DNA of 64,000 nt, taken from positions 2,852,001 to 2,916,000 of the forward strand of contig NZ_JAJDFX010000002.1 of assembly GCF_024704385.1 (NCBI RefSeq). The letters are read 5' to 3'. A program made the position numbers and the translations under genes. Of the stretch, positions 46,127 through 54,727 are shown one piece after another (position 1 is the stretch's first letter; each line of letters starts with the position of its first letter). Below the pieces are notes generated by a model that saw only the letters and a program-made list of their open reading frames with translations, searched no databases and had not been told where the DNA came from. The DNA comes from Cellulomonas sp. P24. GTDB lineage: Bacteria; Actinomycetota; Actinomycetes; Actinomycetales; Cellulomonadaceae.

Positions 46127-47339
46127 GGGTGATGACCTCGAGCTGCTGCTGACGCGTGTCCGGGCGGAGTACGGCCCGGACGCGACGGTCGTGCGTGCCG
46201 AGCGGGTCCGTACCGGGGGGATCGCCGGGTTCTTCGCCCGGGAACGGTTCGAGCTCACGATCGAGGTGCCGGAGCGAGGACCCCTCGGCGGGTGGGCGCG
46301 GTCGGGACGCGGTGCGCTCGGCGGGCCCCGGGCGCGTGCGGGCGCGGTCGGCATCGACGCCCTCCTCGATGCGGCGGACGCCGCCGAGCAGGACGGGCCG
46401 CCGGGCCCGCAGGTGCCGCAGCTGCCGGAGGCTCCGGAGCCGGACGGCCCGCAGCTCTCGACCGGTCGTGACACGTTCGCCTCGGTCCTCGACCAGGTCC
46501 GGTCGATGACGGGCGCGGTCCCGCTCGACGGGGTCGTCGAGCCGGCGGCGCCCCCGGCGGCACCTGCGGCGGCAGAGACGCCGGCTGACGTGCCCACCGG
46601 TGCTGCGGCGCCCGGCGGTGCCTTCGCCCCCATCGCCGCCCCTGCCGTCCCGGTCTCGTCGCCGAGCGTGGTGCTGCGTCCGCCGGGAGCGGGCAGGGCC
46701 GACCTCACCGCGCTGGGCGTACCGGCACGTCTTCTCGCGGACGTCGGCCCGGGCCCCGTCCCGCTCTCGGACCTCCTGCGGGATGTGCCGAACCCGCCGC
46801 TGCTCGCTCGCGTCCCCGGGTCGCTCGTCGCCGTCGTCGGTGACGTCGCCACCGTGATGGCCACGGCGCGGCAGATGGCGACCCGGCTGGGGCTCGAGGA
46901 GACCGACGTGGTGCTCGCCGGGGACCTCGAGGCCATCCCGGGCTTCGGCCGGCGCGTGCAGACGGCCGCGGCGGCACGGCGGTTCCGCGACCGTGCGTCG
47001 GCCGACGACGGCGTGCTGGTCGTGGCGGTCGGCGTCGGTCCCGAGCCGGCGGACGTCGCCCGGGGTGCCGAGGTGCTCGAGGCCCTCGCCCCGGACCAGG
47101 TCTGGGCGGTCGTCGACGCCCGCAGCAAGCCGCGCGACTGCGTCCGGTGGCTGGCCGACGTCGGGCGCGGTCGACGCATCGACGCGCTGGCCGTCGCCAA
47201 CGTCTTCGGGACGGAGCAGCCCGGGACGGTCCTCGACCTGGGTGTGCCGGTCGGCTGGGTGGACGGCCTGCCCGCGACGCGGGTGACCTGGGCCGCGGTG
47301 CTCAGCAGGCGGCTCGGCGACGACGCACGGTGGGACTGA
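46104..47339 (+). CDS. FlhF-like protein lacking the GTPase P-loop
   Basis: A 411-residue protein between flhA and csrA, the usual flhF position. The N-terminal 60 residues look like FlhF (VRAEYGPDATVVRAERVRTG with FARERFELTIEV). A Pro/Ala-rich linker follows. The C-terminal region has the SRP-GTPase layout, but the P-loop is gone: where G-x4-GK-T/S is expected one reads SLVAVVGDVATVMATARQMA. The region around VVDARSKPRDCVRWL replaces the TKxD motif, and the end (LGVPVGWVDGLPATRVTWA) resembles the closing loop of FlhF. It should not bind GTP in the normal way. Its role in placing or numbering flagella is unknown. The flhG partner is not in the window. Confidence 0.75.
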   Translation: MSTRLLLEGDDLELLLTRVRAEYGPDATVVRAERVRTGGIAGFFARERFELTIEVPERGPLGGWARSGRGALGGPRARAGAVGIDALLDAADAAEQDGPPGPQVPQLPEAPEPDGPQLSTGRDTFASVLDQVRSMTGAVPLDGVVEPAAPPAAPAAAETPADVPTGAAAPGGAFAPIAAPAVPVSSPSVVLRPPGAGRADLTALGVPARLLADVGPGPVPLSDLLRDVPNPPLLARVPGSLVAVVGDVATVMATARQMATRLGLEETDVVLAGDLEAIPGFGRRVQTAAAARRFRDRASADDGVLVVAVGVGPEPADVARGAEVLEALAPDQVWAVVDARSKPRDCVRWLADVGRGRRIDALAVANVFGTEQPGTVLDLGVPVGWVDGLPATRVTWAAVLSRRLGDDARWD

Positions 47340-47386
47340 CCGGGGGGTCGCGTGGGCTTGCGGGTGAGAGCGACTAGTCTCGGCCC

Positions 47387-47653
47387 ATGCTCGTGCTCAG
47401 TCGTCGCGTCGGCGAACGCCTCCTGATCGGTGATGACATCGTCATCACCGTCATCGAGGTGCGCAGCGACGGGGTGCGCATCGGCATCGACGCGCCCCGC
47501 GAGATCAGCGTCAACCGCGCGGAGGTCATCGAGGCGGTCACGGCCGCGAACGTCGAGGCCACGACGGCGGACGAAGGTGCGGTCGACGCGCTCCGCCGGC
47601 TCCGTTCCCCCGGGAAGCCGCCCGCCGCGCCGCGCCCGCCCACCGCGTCCTGA
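47387..47653 (+). CDS. csrA: Carbon storage regulator CsrA
   Basis: An 88-residue RNA-binding translational regulator. The core is canonical: MLVLSRRVGERLLIGDDIVI, VIEVRSDGVRIGIDAPREIS, VNRAEV, with Leu4 and Arg44, the two main RNA-contacting residues. A C-terminal tail of about 25 residues rich in Pro, Arg and Ala exceeds the 61-75 residues usual for the family. In flagellated Gram-positives CsrA blocks flagellin translation until FliW removes it, and both fliW and a matching flagellin leader are present here. Confidence 0.96.
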   Translation: MLVLSRRVGERLLIGDDIVITVIEVRSDGVRIGIDAPREISVNRAEVIEAVTAANVEATTADEGAVDALRRLRSPGKPPAAPRPPTAS

Positions 47654-47674
47654 GGCCCGTTCCCGCCGTCTTCC

Positions 47675-47701
47675 TCACTCCTCGCCCCACCCTGCCGATC
47701 A
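47675..47701 (+). promoter_or_regulatory. Sigma-28-type promoter of cheA operon
   Basis: TCAC (47675-47678), exactly 15 bases, then GCCGATCA (47694-47701), identical to the fliM element. The predicted transcript start is near 47708, leaving a leader of about 40 bases before GTG 47749. Confidence 0.7.
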
Positions 47702-47748
47702 GAAGGCAGGTGCCGCCTGTGCATCGCACACGGGAACAGGAGACTGCT

Positions 47749-50361
47749 GTGGAAGATCTGGACGACATCGTCCGTGAGTTCCTGGTCGAGAGCTACGAGA
47801 ACCTCGACCAGCTGGACCGGGATCTTGTCGCGCTCGAGGGAGCACCGGGTTCGCGTGACCTGCTCAGCAGCGTGTTCCGCACGATCCACACGATCAAGGG
47901 GACCAGCGGGTTCCTGGCGTTTGGGCGGCTCGAGAAGGTCACGCATGCCGGCGAGAACCTGCTCGTCGAGCTGCGCGACGGTCGCCGGTCGATGGACGGC
48001 GCGATGGCCGACGTGCTGCTGCGGCTCGTCGACACGGTGCGGGAGATCCTCGCGAGCATCGACCGGGACGGCGCCGAGGGCGACGTCGAGATCGACGGGG
48101 TCATCGGTCAGATCCGCCAGGTCCAGGAGGCAGGTTCCGCCGCCGCGCCCGTGGCAGCGGCCGAGCCCGCGGCAGCTGCCGCACCGGTCGCCGCACCTGA
48201 GCCGGAAGCGCCTGCCGAGCCCGTCTCACAGGCTGAGCCCGATTCGCAGGCTGAGCCCGATTCACAGGCTGAGCCCGCTGCTGCCAGCGCCCGACCGCGG
48301 ACCGTCGTGAAGCGGGTCAGGGTCGCCGCCGCACGCGCGACCACCTCGGTCCCGCAGAGCACGGCCGAGGTCCCCGCACCGCACACCCCGCTAGGGACGG
48401 AGAGCATCGTGAGCGACGACGACGCGTGGGCGCCGGTCGGCATGGAACCTGTCGCGATCGCCCAGCTGGACGCCGACGACGTCGCCGCAGTCGCACGCGC
48501 CGGGGTGTCCGCCCTCGAGAACGACGTCGTCCGCACGGGTCCCGCCGCCGGTGGGCCGAGTGAGCCGACGGCCGAGTCACCCGCTGCCACGCCGGCCACG
48601 CCGGCCACGCCCGCCGCGGCCACCCCCGCCGCGGGCGACCCGGCCCCGGAGGAGCAGGGCATGGCCCGCGGGCCGGTCGAGACGTCGATCCGGGTCGACA
48701 TCGAGCTGCTCGAAGGCCTGATGCGTCAGGTCAGCGAGCTCGTGCTGACCCGCAACCAGATCAGCCGACTCGCGCAGGACACCTCCGACGTCGACCTGCT
48801 GCGCTCGTCCCAGCGTCTGAGCCTGATCGCCTCCGAGCTGCAGGAGGGGGTCATGAAGACCCGGATGCAGCCGATCGACCACGTGTGGAACAAGATGCCC
48901 CGGGTCGTGCGCGACCTCGCGGCGACGTGCAAGCGGCAGGTGCACCTCGAGCTCGTCGGCGGTGACACCGAGCTCGACCGCAGCCTCCTCGAGGCGGTCA
49001 AGGACCCGCTGACGCACCTGGTCCGGAACGCGGTGGACCACGGCATCGAGTCGCCGGAGGAGCGCCTCGCCGCGAACAAGCCGGCCAAGGGGACCCTGAC
49101 GCTGCGCGCCTACCACGCCGGTGGCCAGGTGCTCGTCGAGGTCACCGACGACGGCCGCGGCATCGACGCCGGCCAGGTCGCCGCGAAGGCGGTCGAGCGT
49201 GGTCTGCGGACTCCTGACGAGATCACGAAGATGTCGACGGCGGAGATCTTCGAGCTGCTGTTCCTGCCGGGGTTCTCGACAGCGCAGGCGGTGACGAACG
49301 TGTCCGGCCGTGGCGTCGGGATGGACGTCGTCCGCACCAAGATCGAGGCGATCGGTGGGACGGTCGACATCGAGTCGGAGGTCGGGCGCGGCACCACCTG
49401 GCGGCTGCGGATCCCGCTGACGCTCGCGATCATGCCGGCGCTCACGGTCGAGCACCTCGGTGAGCTGTTCGCCGTGCCCCAGGTCAACCTGCTCGAGCTC
49501 GTCGCGCTCGACGCGCAGAAGACCGCGACGGCGATCGAGTACGTCGGCAGCGCACCGGTCTACCGCCTCCGCGGTCAGCTCTTGCCGCTGGTGTCCCTCG
49601 GCGAGGTGCTCGGCGTCTCGTCCGACGAGGTCTCCGCGTTGCGGGCCGGTGACGCCCGCGGCGGGGTGATCGCCGTCCTGCAGGCCGACGAGCAGCGCTT
49701 CGGGCTGCTGGTGGACCGGGTGATGAACACCGAGGAGATCGTGGTCAAGCCGGTCGCCGGGCGCATCAAGTCGCTCGGGATCTACACCGGGGCGACCCTG
49801 CTCGGCGACGGTCGCGTCGCCCTGATCCTCGACGTCCAGGCGATCGCCCGGCGCAGCGTGCGCGGCGAGGCGATCGAGTTCGGGCGGGCTCACGGCGTGG
49901 TCGACGACCACGTCGCACGGCAGGTCGTGCAGATGCTCGTCGCGGGCATCGGCGGCGGGCGCCGGGTGGCGCTCCCGCTGTCGGCGGTGACCCGGCTCGA
50001 GCACATCGCTCGCGACCGTGTCGAGCTCGTCGGAGGCCGTGAGGTCATCCAGTACCGCGAGGACATCCTCCCGCTGGTCCGGCTCGACCGGCTGCTCGGT
50101 GCGAGCTCGACGCTCGAGAGCGACGAGCTGCTCGTGGTCGTCTACACGCGCGGGCACCGCAGCGTCGCGATGGTCGTCGAGGAGATCGTCGACATCATGG
50201 ACGACGACGGAGCCCGCCACAGCGGGATCGACGACCTGGGGCTGACCGGTTCCACGGTGCTCAAGGACCGGGTGACCGAGCTCCTCGACGTCGCCGCGGC
50301 GGTTCGCGCGGCGGACCCGCACTTCTTCGACGACGCCGACCTCGAACTGGCAGGTGTGTGA
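47749..50361 (+). CDS. cheA: Chemotaxis histidine kinase CheA
   Basis: A 870-residue kinase. I chose GTG 47749 (VEDLDDIVREFLVES) because AGGAGA lies eight bases upstream and because the in-frame GTG 47710 falls at the predicted transcript start. The HPt domain carries the phosphorylated His47 in VFRTIHTIKGTSGF. A roughly 190-residue Ala/Pro/Glu linker (three QAEPDS-type repeats) takes the place of a recognisable P2 domain. Dimerisation, ATP-binding (N, G1, G2 boxes in HLVRNAVDHGIESPEER, DDGRGIDAG, GRGVGMDVVR) and CheW-like domains follow. A second CheW-like domain occupies the last 160 residues (RVALPLSAVTRLEHI onwards). cheW follows one base after the stop. Confidence 0.96.
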   Translation: MEDLDDIVREFLVESYENLDQLDRDLVALEGAPGSRDLLSSVFRTIHTIKGTSGFLAFGRLEKVTHAGENLLVELRDGRRSMDGAMADVLLRLVDTVREILASIDRDGAEGDVEIDGVIGQIRQVQEAGSAAAPVAAAEPAAAAAPVAAPEPEAPAEPVSQAEPDSQAEPDSQAEPAAASARPRTVVKRVRVAAARATTSVPQSTAEVPAPHTPLGTESIVSDDDAWAPVGMEPVAIAQLDADDVAAVARAGVSALENDVVRTGPAAGGPSEPTAESPAATPATPATPAAATPAAGDPAPEEQGMARGPVETSIRVDIELLEGLMRQVSELVLTRNQISRLAQDTSDVDLLRSSQRLSLIASELQEGVMKTRMQPIDHVWNKMPRVVRDLAATCKRQVHLELVGGDTELDRSLLEAVKDPLTHLVRNAVDHGIESPEERLAANKPAKGTLTLRAYHAGGQVLVEVTDDGRGIDAGQVAAKAVERGLRTPDEITKMSTAEIFELLFLPGFSTAQAVTNVSGRGVGMDVVRTKIEAIGGTVDIESEVGRGTTWRLRIPLTLAIMPALTVEHLGELFAVPQVNLLELVALDAQKTATAIEYVGSAPVYRLRGQLLPLVSLGEVLGVSSDEVSALRAGDARGGVIAVLQADEQRFGLLVDRVMNTEEIVVKPVAGRIKSLGIYTGATLLGDGRVALILDVQAIARRSVRGEAIEFGRAHGVVDDHVARQVVQMLVAGIGGGRRVALPLSAVTRLEHIARDRVELVGGREVIQYREDILPLVRLDRLLGASSTLESDELLVVVYTRGHRSVAMVVEEIVDIMDDDGARHSGIDDLGLTGSTVLKDRVTELLDVAAAVRAADPHFFDDADLELAGV

Positions 50362-50362
50362 C

Positions 50363-50779
50363 ATGGCCACGCAGTACGTGACGTTCACCCTCGACGGCGC
50401 CCACTACGGTGTCGACGTCGCCAAGGTCCAGGAGGTGCTGCGCGCTCAGCGCCGCACCCCGGTCCCGCTCGCCGACGCCGACGTCGCGGGACTCGTCAAC
50501 CTGCGCGGCCAGGTGGTCATGACGATCGACCTCCGCACCCGGCTGGGGCTGCCGGCGATCCCCGACGGCCAGGAGCCGATGATGGTCGTCGCGCAGGTGG
50601 CCGGTGAGACGGTCAGCCTGCTCGTCGACGAGATCGGAGACGTCGTCGAGGTGGACACCGACCAGTTCGAGCGCCCGCCGGAGACGCTCGTCGGGCCGAT
50701 GCGTGACCTCATCATCGGTGCCTACAAGCTCGAGACCGGGCTGCTGCTCGCTCTCGACGTGGAGCTCGCCACCGCGTGA
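50363..50779 (+). CDS. cheW: Chemotaxis coupling protein CheW
   Basis: A 138-residue adaptor linking receptors to CheA. It begins at ATG 50363 (MATQYVTFTLDGAHYGVDVA). Conserved positions are seen in LRAQRRTPVPLADADVAGLV, NLRGQVVMTIDLRTRLGLPA, and VSLLVDEIGDVVEV. It is the only cheW in the window, so the four receptors probably share it. Confidence 0.96.
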   Translation: MATQYVTFTLDGAHYGVDVAKVQEVLRAQRRTPVPLADADVAGLVNLRGQVVMTIDLRTRLGLPAIPDGQEPMMVVAQVAGETVSLLVDEIGDVVEVDTDQFERPPETLVGPMRDLIIGAYKLETGLLLALDVELATA

Positions 50780-50845
50780 CGCGCTGACGAGCACCGACCC
50801 ACCCACTCACGGACGAGTGGTGCATCTCATGGACGAGAGGACGCA

Positions 50846-52483
50846 ATGATGACGGCGACGACGGGGCCTGCGCGCAGCGGTCGGGGTGTGCTGGGCTGGA
50901 TGGGTGACCGGGGGATCCGGACGAAGATCCTCGGTCTCCTCGGGCTGCTGGCGGTGGTCGCCCTCGGTACCGGGGCCCTCGCCGTCTCGTCGCTGCGGAC
51001 CCTCGCTGCCAACGCCGCAGAGCTGGACCGGGTCCAGACCCAGGTCTTCGCCCCGCTGAGCGTGGTGCACCAGGAGGAGATCAAGGCGCGGATGCTCGTC
51101 GCGCAGGCCGGTGCCTCGCTCACGGCGACCTCGATCCAGCGTCAGGAGTTCACCGGGCAGATCGCGACCACCGACGGTGACCTGGTGCGCGCACAGCGTG
51201 CCTTCGAGGCCGGGTTCGCCGGGCACGTCCCGGCGGACTGGGCGCAGTTCACGACGAGCTGGAACGCGTGGAAGGCCATTCGTGACGACCAGCTGATCCC
51301 CGCGGCGTTCAACAACGACCAGGCGGCGTTCGGCCGGGTGACCGACGGCATCGCGCAGGCGCCCCTCGACAAGGCCATCGCGAGCCTGGAGACCACGGAG
51401 AAGGTCGTCACGCAGTACATCGCCGACCTGGCCGCGCGATCGAGCACGCAGTCGGCGTCGGCGATGCGGACGCTGGTGATCTCCCTCGGCATCGGGCTCG
51501 CGGTCGCGATCGCGCTCGGGTACTGGGTGGCGAACCTCATCCGGTCGCAGGTGAGCGACGTGCAGCGGGCGCTCGAAGCCCTCGCCGAGGGCGACCTCAC
51601 GGTGACGACGACCGTCACGGGACGTGACGAGGTGGGGCGGATGGCGTCGGCGTTGGGGCGTGCGCAGGTGTCGTTGCGGGGTGTGGTGTCGGGGGTGGTG
51701 GAGACGGCGGGGACGGTGGCGTCGGCGGCGGAGGAGTTGTCGGCGAGTTCGTCTCAGGTGTCGGCGGGGTCGGTGGAGACCAGTGTGCAGGCGGGGGTGG
51801 TGGCGGCTGCGGCGGAGCAGGTGAGTAGGAATGTGCAGGCGGTGGCGGCGGGGGCGGAGCAGATGGGGGCCTCGATCCGGGAGATTGCGCAGAATGCGAA
51901 TGAGGCGGCGCGGGTGGCGGGTCAGGCCACGGGGGTGGCGGCTGCGACCAATGAGACGGTGGTGAAGTTGGGGGTGAGTTCGCAGGAGATCGGGAACGTG
52001 GTGAAGGTGATCACGAGCATTGCGGAGCAGACGAATCTGTTGGCGCTGAATGCGACGATCGAGGCGGCTCGTGCGGGTGAGGCGGGTAAGGGGTTTGCGG
52101 TGGTGGCTGGTGAGGTCAAGGAGTTGGCGCAGGAGACGGCGCGGGCTACGGAGGACATTGCGCGTCGGGTGGCGGCGATCCAGTCCGATACGGCCGGTGC
52201 GGTGCGGGCGATCGGGGAGATCAGTTCGATCATCGCGAGCATCAATGACTTCCAGCTGACGATCGCGAGCGCGGTGGAGGAGCAGACGGCCACGACGAAC
52301 GAGATGAGTCGTGGGGTGGCGGAGGCGGCGGCGGGGTCGGGGGAGATCGCGGTGAACATCACCGGGGTGGCCTCGGCTGCCGATTCCAGTGCGCAGGTGC
52401 TGGGGCAGATGGGTGACGCGGTGACCGAGCTGGCCCGGTTGTCCACCGACCTACGCACCCGCATGAGTGCCTTCACCTACTGA
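50846..52483 (+). CDS. Methyl-accepting chemotaxis protein 1
   Basis: A 545-residue chemoreceptor. Its first membrane helix is [20 protein letters not shown] and its second is [20 protein letters not shown], enclosing an extracellular four-helix-bundle sensor of about 150 residues. A HAMP domain ([20 protein letters not shown]) leads into the signalling domain, whose tip is [20 protein letters not shown]. There is no C-terminal CheR-binding pentapeptide; the protein ends SAFTY. The signalling half is encoded by a DNA module (51623-52483) almost identical in four genes. It lies 66 bases after cheW. The ligand is unknown. Confidence 0.95.
   Translation: MMTATTGPARSGRGVLGWMGDRGIRTKILGLLGLLAVVALGTGALAVSSLRTLAANAAELDRVQTQVFAPLSVVHQEEIKARMLVAQAGASLTATSIQRQEFTGQIATTDGDLVRAQRAFEAGFAGHVPADWAQFTTSWNAWKAIRDDQLIPAAFNNDQAAFGRVTDGIAQAPLDKAIASLETTEKVVTQYIADLAARSSTQSASAMRTLVISLGIGLAVAIALGYWVANLIRSQVSDVQRALEALAEGDLTVTTTVTGRDEVGRMASALGRAQVSLRGVVSGVVETAGTVASAAEELSASSSQVSAGSVETSVQAGVVAAAAEQVSRNVQAVAAGAEQMGASIREIAQNANEAARVAGQATGVAAATNETVVKLGVSSQEIGNVVKVITSIAEQTNLLALNATIEAARAGEAGKGFAVVAGEVKELAQETARATEDIARRVAAIQSDTAGAVRAIGEISSIIASINDFQLTIASAVEEQTATTNEMSRGVAEAAAGSGEIAVNITGVASAADSSAQVLGQMGDAVTELARLSTDLRTRMSAFTY
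51623..52483 (+). repeat. Receptor signalling module, copy 1
   Basis: An 861-base segment coding for the HAMP end and the signalling domain of receptor 1. It is equal in length to, and nearly base-identical with, 55508-56368. Its last 812 bases match 57286-58097, and an internal 677 bases (51692-52368) match 53779-54455. Codon use differs from flanking genes: AAT, TTT, TTG and G-ending codons replace the usual C-ending ones. Confidence 0.93.
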
Positions 52484-52620
52484 CCCCCCACCCCCTGACC
52501 CCCCACCCCACCGACCCGCACCCCCACCCCACCGACCCCGCACCCCCACCCCACCGACCCCGCACCCACCACCCCCGACCCCGAGCCGCACCACCCGACC
52601 CACACCCCCGTCCTGCACCA
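52484..52620 (+). repeat. C-rich, G-poor stretch with 22-bp tandem repeat
   Basis: The 137 bases after receptor 1 are made almost only of C and A with few G. About three copies of a 22-base unit (ccccaccccaccgaccccgca type) lie at roughly 52500-52565. A shorter similar stretch follows receptor 4 (58098-58140). On the transcript this is the C-over-G bias expected of a Rho loading site. The rest of the gap, to 52683, holds no further feature I can see. Confidence 0.6.
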
Positions 52621-52683
52621 CGGGCCACGGGTCGCGTCACCCTGACGGTGCCCCTCGCGCCGCGCTGACGAGAAGTACCCGAC

Positions 52684-54570
52684 ATGGACGAGCTGAGGAC
52701 GACGATGGCAAGGACGCCGACAACGAGGGACGACACGACCGCCCAGGACGTGGCGGACGAGCAGGATGCGACGACCGCCCACGACGTGACGGACACGCAG
52801 GTCACGTCGATGGCACGGGTGCGACCGGTCGTGCGAGCGGTGACGGGGCTGCGGGCGCTCACGGACGGGCGCGGCCTGCGGGTGCGGCGCCGGGTGGGCT
52901 CGCCGTGGCGGCGACGCCCGGGCGGGACGGGTCGGTCGCGGCATCCGCGTCGCGACCGCGGGGGACTGCTCCGTCTGACGATCGGACGGCGCCTCGCTGT
53001 CGCCTTCGGCCTGCTCTGCGCGCTCCTCGTCGGTGTCGCCGGGGTCGGCCTCTACGCGAACGAGGCGCAGTCCTCCGTCAACGCGACCGTGCTGGCCCTC
53101 GACACGGTGAGCAACGAGGTCATGACCATCCGTCTGCTCGTCGAGTCCGCGGGCGCCGCCCACGGTCGCATCTACGCCGAGGCGACGGTCTCCGGTCCGG
53201 CGAGGGCGATCGACCCGTCGAACGCCTCGGTGGTGGAGATCGCGACCGACCGGTCACGCGTCGATGCGCTCCTCGCGGGGTTGGACATGTCGCTCCTCAG
53301 CCCGAAGGAGATCGCTGCGGTGTCGGAGGTGCGCACTGGGTGGACCGTGTACGCGGCGTCGTCCGACGGGATGTTCGCGGCGCTCAAGTCAGGCGGCGAC
53401 ACGGCGGTCCGGCGCGCCTTCATGGTGCTCACGGCGGACTTCGCGAGCTCGGAGCTGCGGGTGGCGGTCGCGGCGTCCAACCTGCAGGACTCGATCGACG
53501 CGCGGCGGACCGCGTTGGCGGTGAAGTCGGCTGACGCCGTGGCCCGGGTCCGCCTCGAGATCGTCGTAGTCGGTGGCCTGGCGATCCTGCTGGCGATCGG
53601 GCTCGGCATCACGCTGACGCGGTCGCTGCGGCGACCGGTGCTCGAGGTGAAGCGGTCGCTCGAGGCGATGGCCGGGGGCGACTTCACGGTTCCCGTGACC
53701 CCGCGCTCGCACGACGAGGTCGGCAGGATGGCCGTGGCGCTCACGGCAGCGCAGAGGAGCGTCCGCGCCACCTTGCGCGGGGTGGTGGAGACGGCGGGGA
53801 CGGTGGCGTCGGCGGCGGAGGAGTTGTCGGCGAGTTCGTCTCAGGTGTCGGCGGGGTCGGTGGAGACGAGTGTGCAGGCGGGGGTGGTGGCGGCTGCTGC
53901 GGAGCAGGTGAGTAGGAATGTGCAGGCGGTGGCGGCGGGGGCGGAGCAGATGGGGGCGTCGATCCGGGAGATTGCGCAGAATGCGAATGAGGCGGCGCGG
54001 GTGGCGGGTCAGGCCACGGGGGTGGCTGCTGCGACGAATGAGACGGTGGTGAAGTTGGGGGTGAGTTCGCAGGAGATCGGCAACGTGGTGAAGGTGATCA
54101 CGAGCATTGCGGAGCAGACGAATCTGTTGGCGCTCAATGCGACGATCGAGGCGGCTCGTGCGGGTGAGGCGGGTAAGGGGTTTGCGGTGGTGGCTGGTGA
54201 GGTCAAGGAGTTGGCGCAGGAGACGGCGCGGGCCACGGAGGACATTGCGCGGCGGGTGGCGGCGATCCAGTCCGATACGGCCGGTGCGGTGCGGGCGATC
54301 GGGGAGATCAGTTCGATCATCGCGAGCATCAATGACTTCCAGCTGACGATCGCGAGCGCGGTGGAGGAGCAGACCGCGACGACGAACGAGATGTCGCGTG
54401 GTGTGCAGGAGGCGGCGGCGGGGTCGGGGGAGATCGCGGTGAACATCACCGGGGTCGCCACGGCCGCTGATGAGAGCTCGTCCCTGCTCGCCACGATGGG
54501 GACGTCGGTCACCGAGCTGGCCCGCCTGAGTGCGGAGCTGCGGCTCCGCGTCGAGGAGTTCACCTACTGA
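52684..54570 (+). CDS. Methyl-accepting chemotaxis protein 2
   Basis: A 628-residue chemoreceptor. It has an unusually long cytoplasmic start of about 100 residues, Asp/Thr-rich with a duplicated [20 protein letters not shown] stretch and then very Arg-rich, unless translation begins further down. The membrane helices are [20 protein letters not shown] and [20 protein letters not shown], around a sensor of about 170 residues. The HAMP ([20 protein letters not shown]) is followed by the shared signalling module, which here covers only 53779-54455; the last 38 residues differ from the other copies ([20 protein letters not shown]) and end VEEFTY. Confidence 0.93.
   Translation: MDELRTTMARTPTTRDDTTAQDVADEQDATTAHDVTDTQVTSMARVRPVVRAVTGLRALTDGRGLRVRRRVGSPWRRRPGGTGRSRHPRRDRGGLLRLTIGRRLAVAFGLLCALLVGVAGVGLYANEAQSSVNATVLALDTVSNEVMTIRLLVESAGAAHGRIYAEATVSGPARAIDPSNASVVEIATDRSRVDALLAGLDMSLLSPKEIAAVSEVRTGWTVYAASSDGMFAALKSGGDTAVRRAFMVLTADFASSELRVAVAASNLQDSIDARRTALAVKSADAVARVRLEIVVVGGLAILLAIGLGITLTRSLRRPVLEVKRSLEAMAGGDFTVPVTPRSHDEVGRMAVALTAAQRSVRATLRGVVETAGTVASAAEELSASSSQVSAGSVETSVQAGVVAAAAEQVSRNVQAVAAGAEQMGASIREIAQNANEAARVAGQATGVAAATNETVVKLGVSSQEIGNVVKVITSIAEQTNLLALNATIEAARAGEAGKGFAVVAGEVKELAQETARATEDIARRVAAIQSDTAGAVRAIGEISSIIASINDFQLTIASAVEEQTATTNEMSRGVQEAAAGSGEIAVNITGVATAADESSSLLATMGTSVTELARLSAELRLRVEEFTY
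53779..54455 (+). repeat. Receptor signalling module, copy 2 (shorter)
   Basis: 677 bases nearly identical to 51692-52368 in receptor 1. Similarity ends sharply on both sides within coding sequence: upstream at the end of HAMP, and downstream after the codons for VNITGV. Confidence 0.92.
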
Positions 54571-54727
54571 GGGTGGGCCGCCCCCGACCGTGCGACCCCG
54601 CCTGACGTGGCGGGCGTCACAGGTGCGGCGGCGTCTTCGGCGGTCCGATCGGCTCATGTGTGCACCTCGGTTGCCGATCCCAGGTCCGCGCGTCCGGATC
54701 GACCGGGTCGTGCCGAAGGAGAGCACC

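Noticed and set aside
48228-48275. Tandem repeat in cheA linker as a mobile or regulatory element
   Set aside because: Three in-frame repeats encoding QAEPDS are ordinary linker low complexity.
50807-50833. TCAC-N15-CTCATGGA before receptor 1 as a sigma-28 promoter
   Set aside because: The -10 does not resemble CCGAT or TCGAT; receptor 1 is more likely read through from cheA-cheW.
54644-54651. TCCGATCG before receptor 3 as a sigma-28 -10 element
   Set aside because: No TCAC-like element lies 15 bases upstream; the nearest TCAC is 23 bases away.
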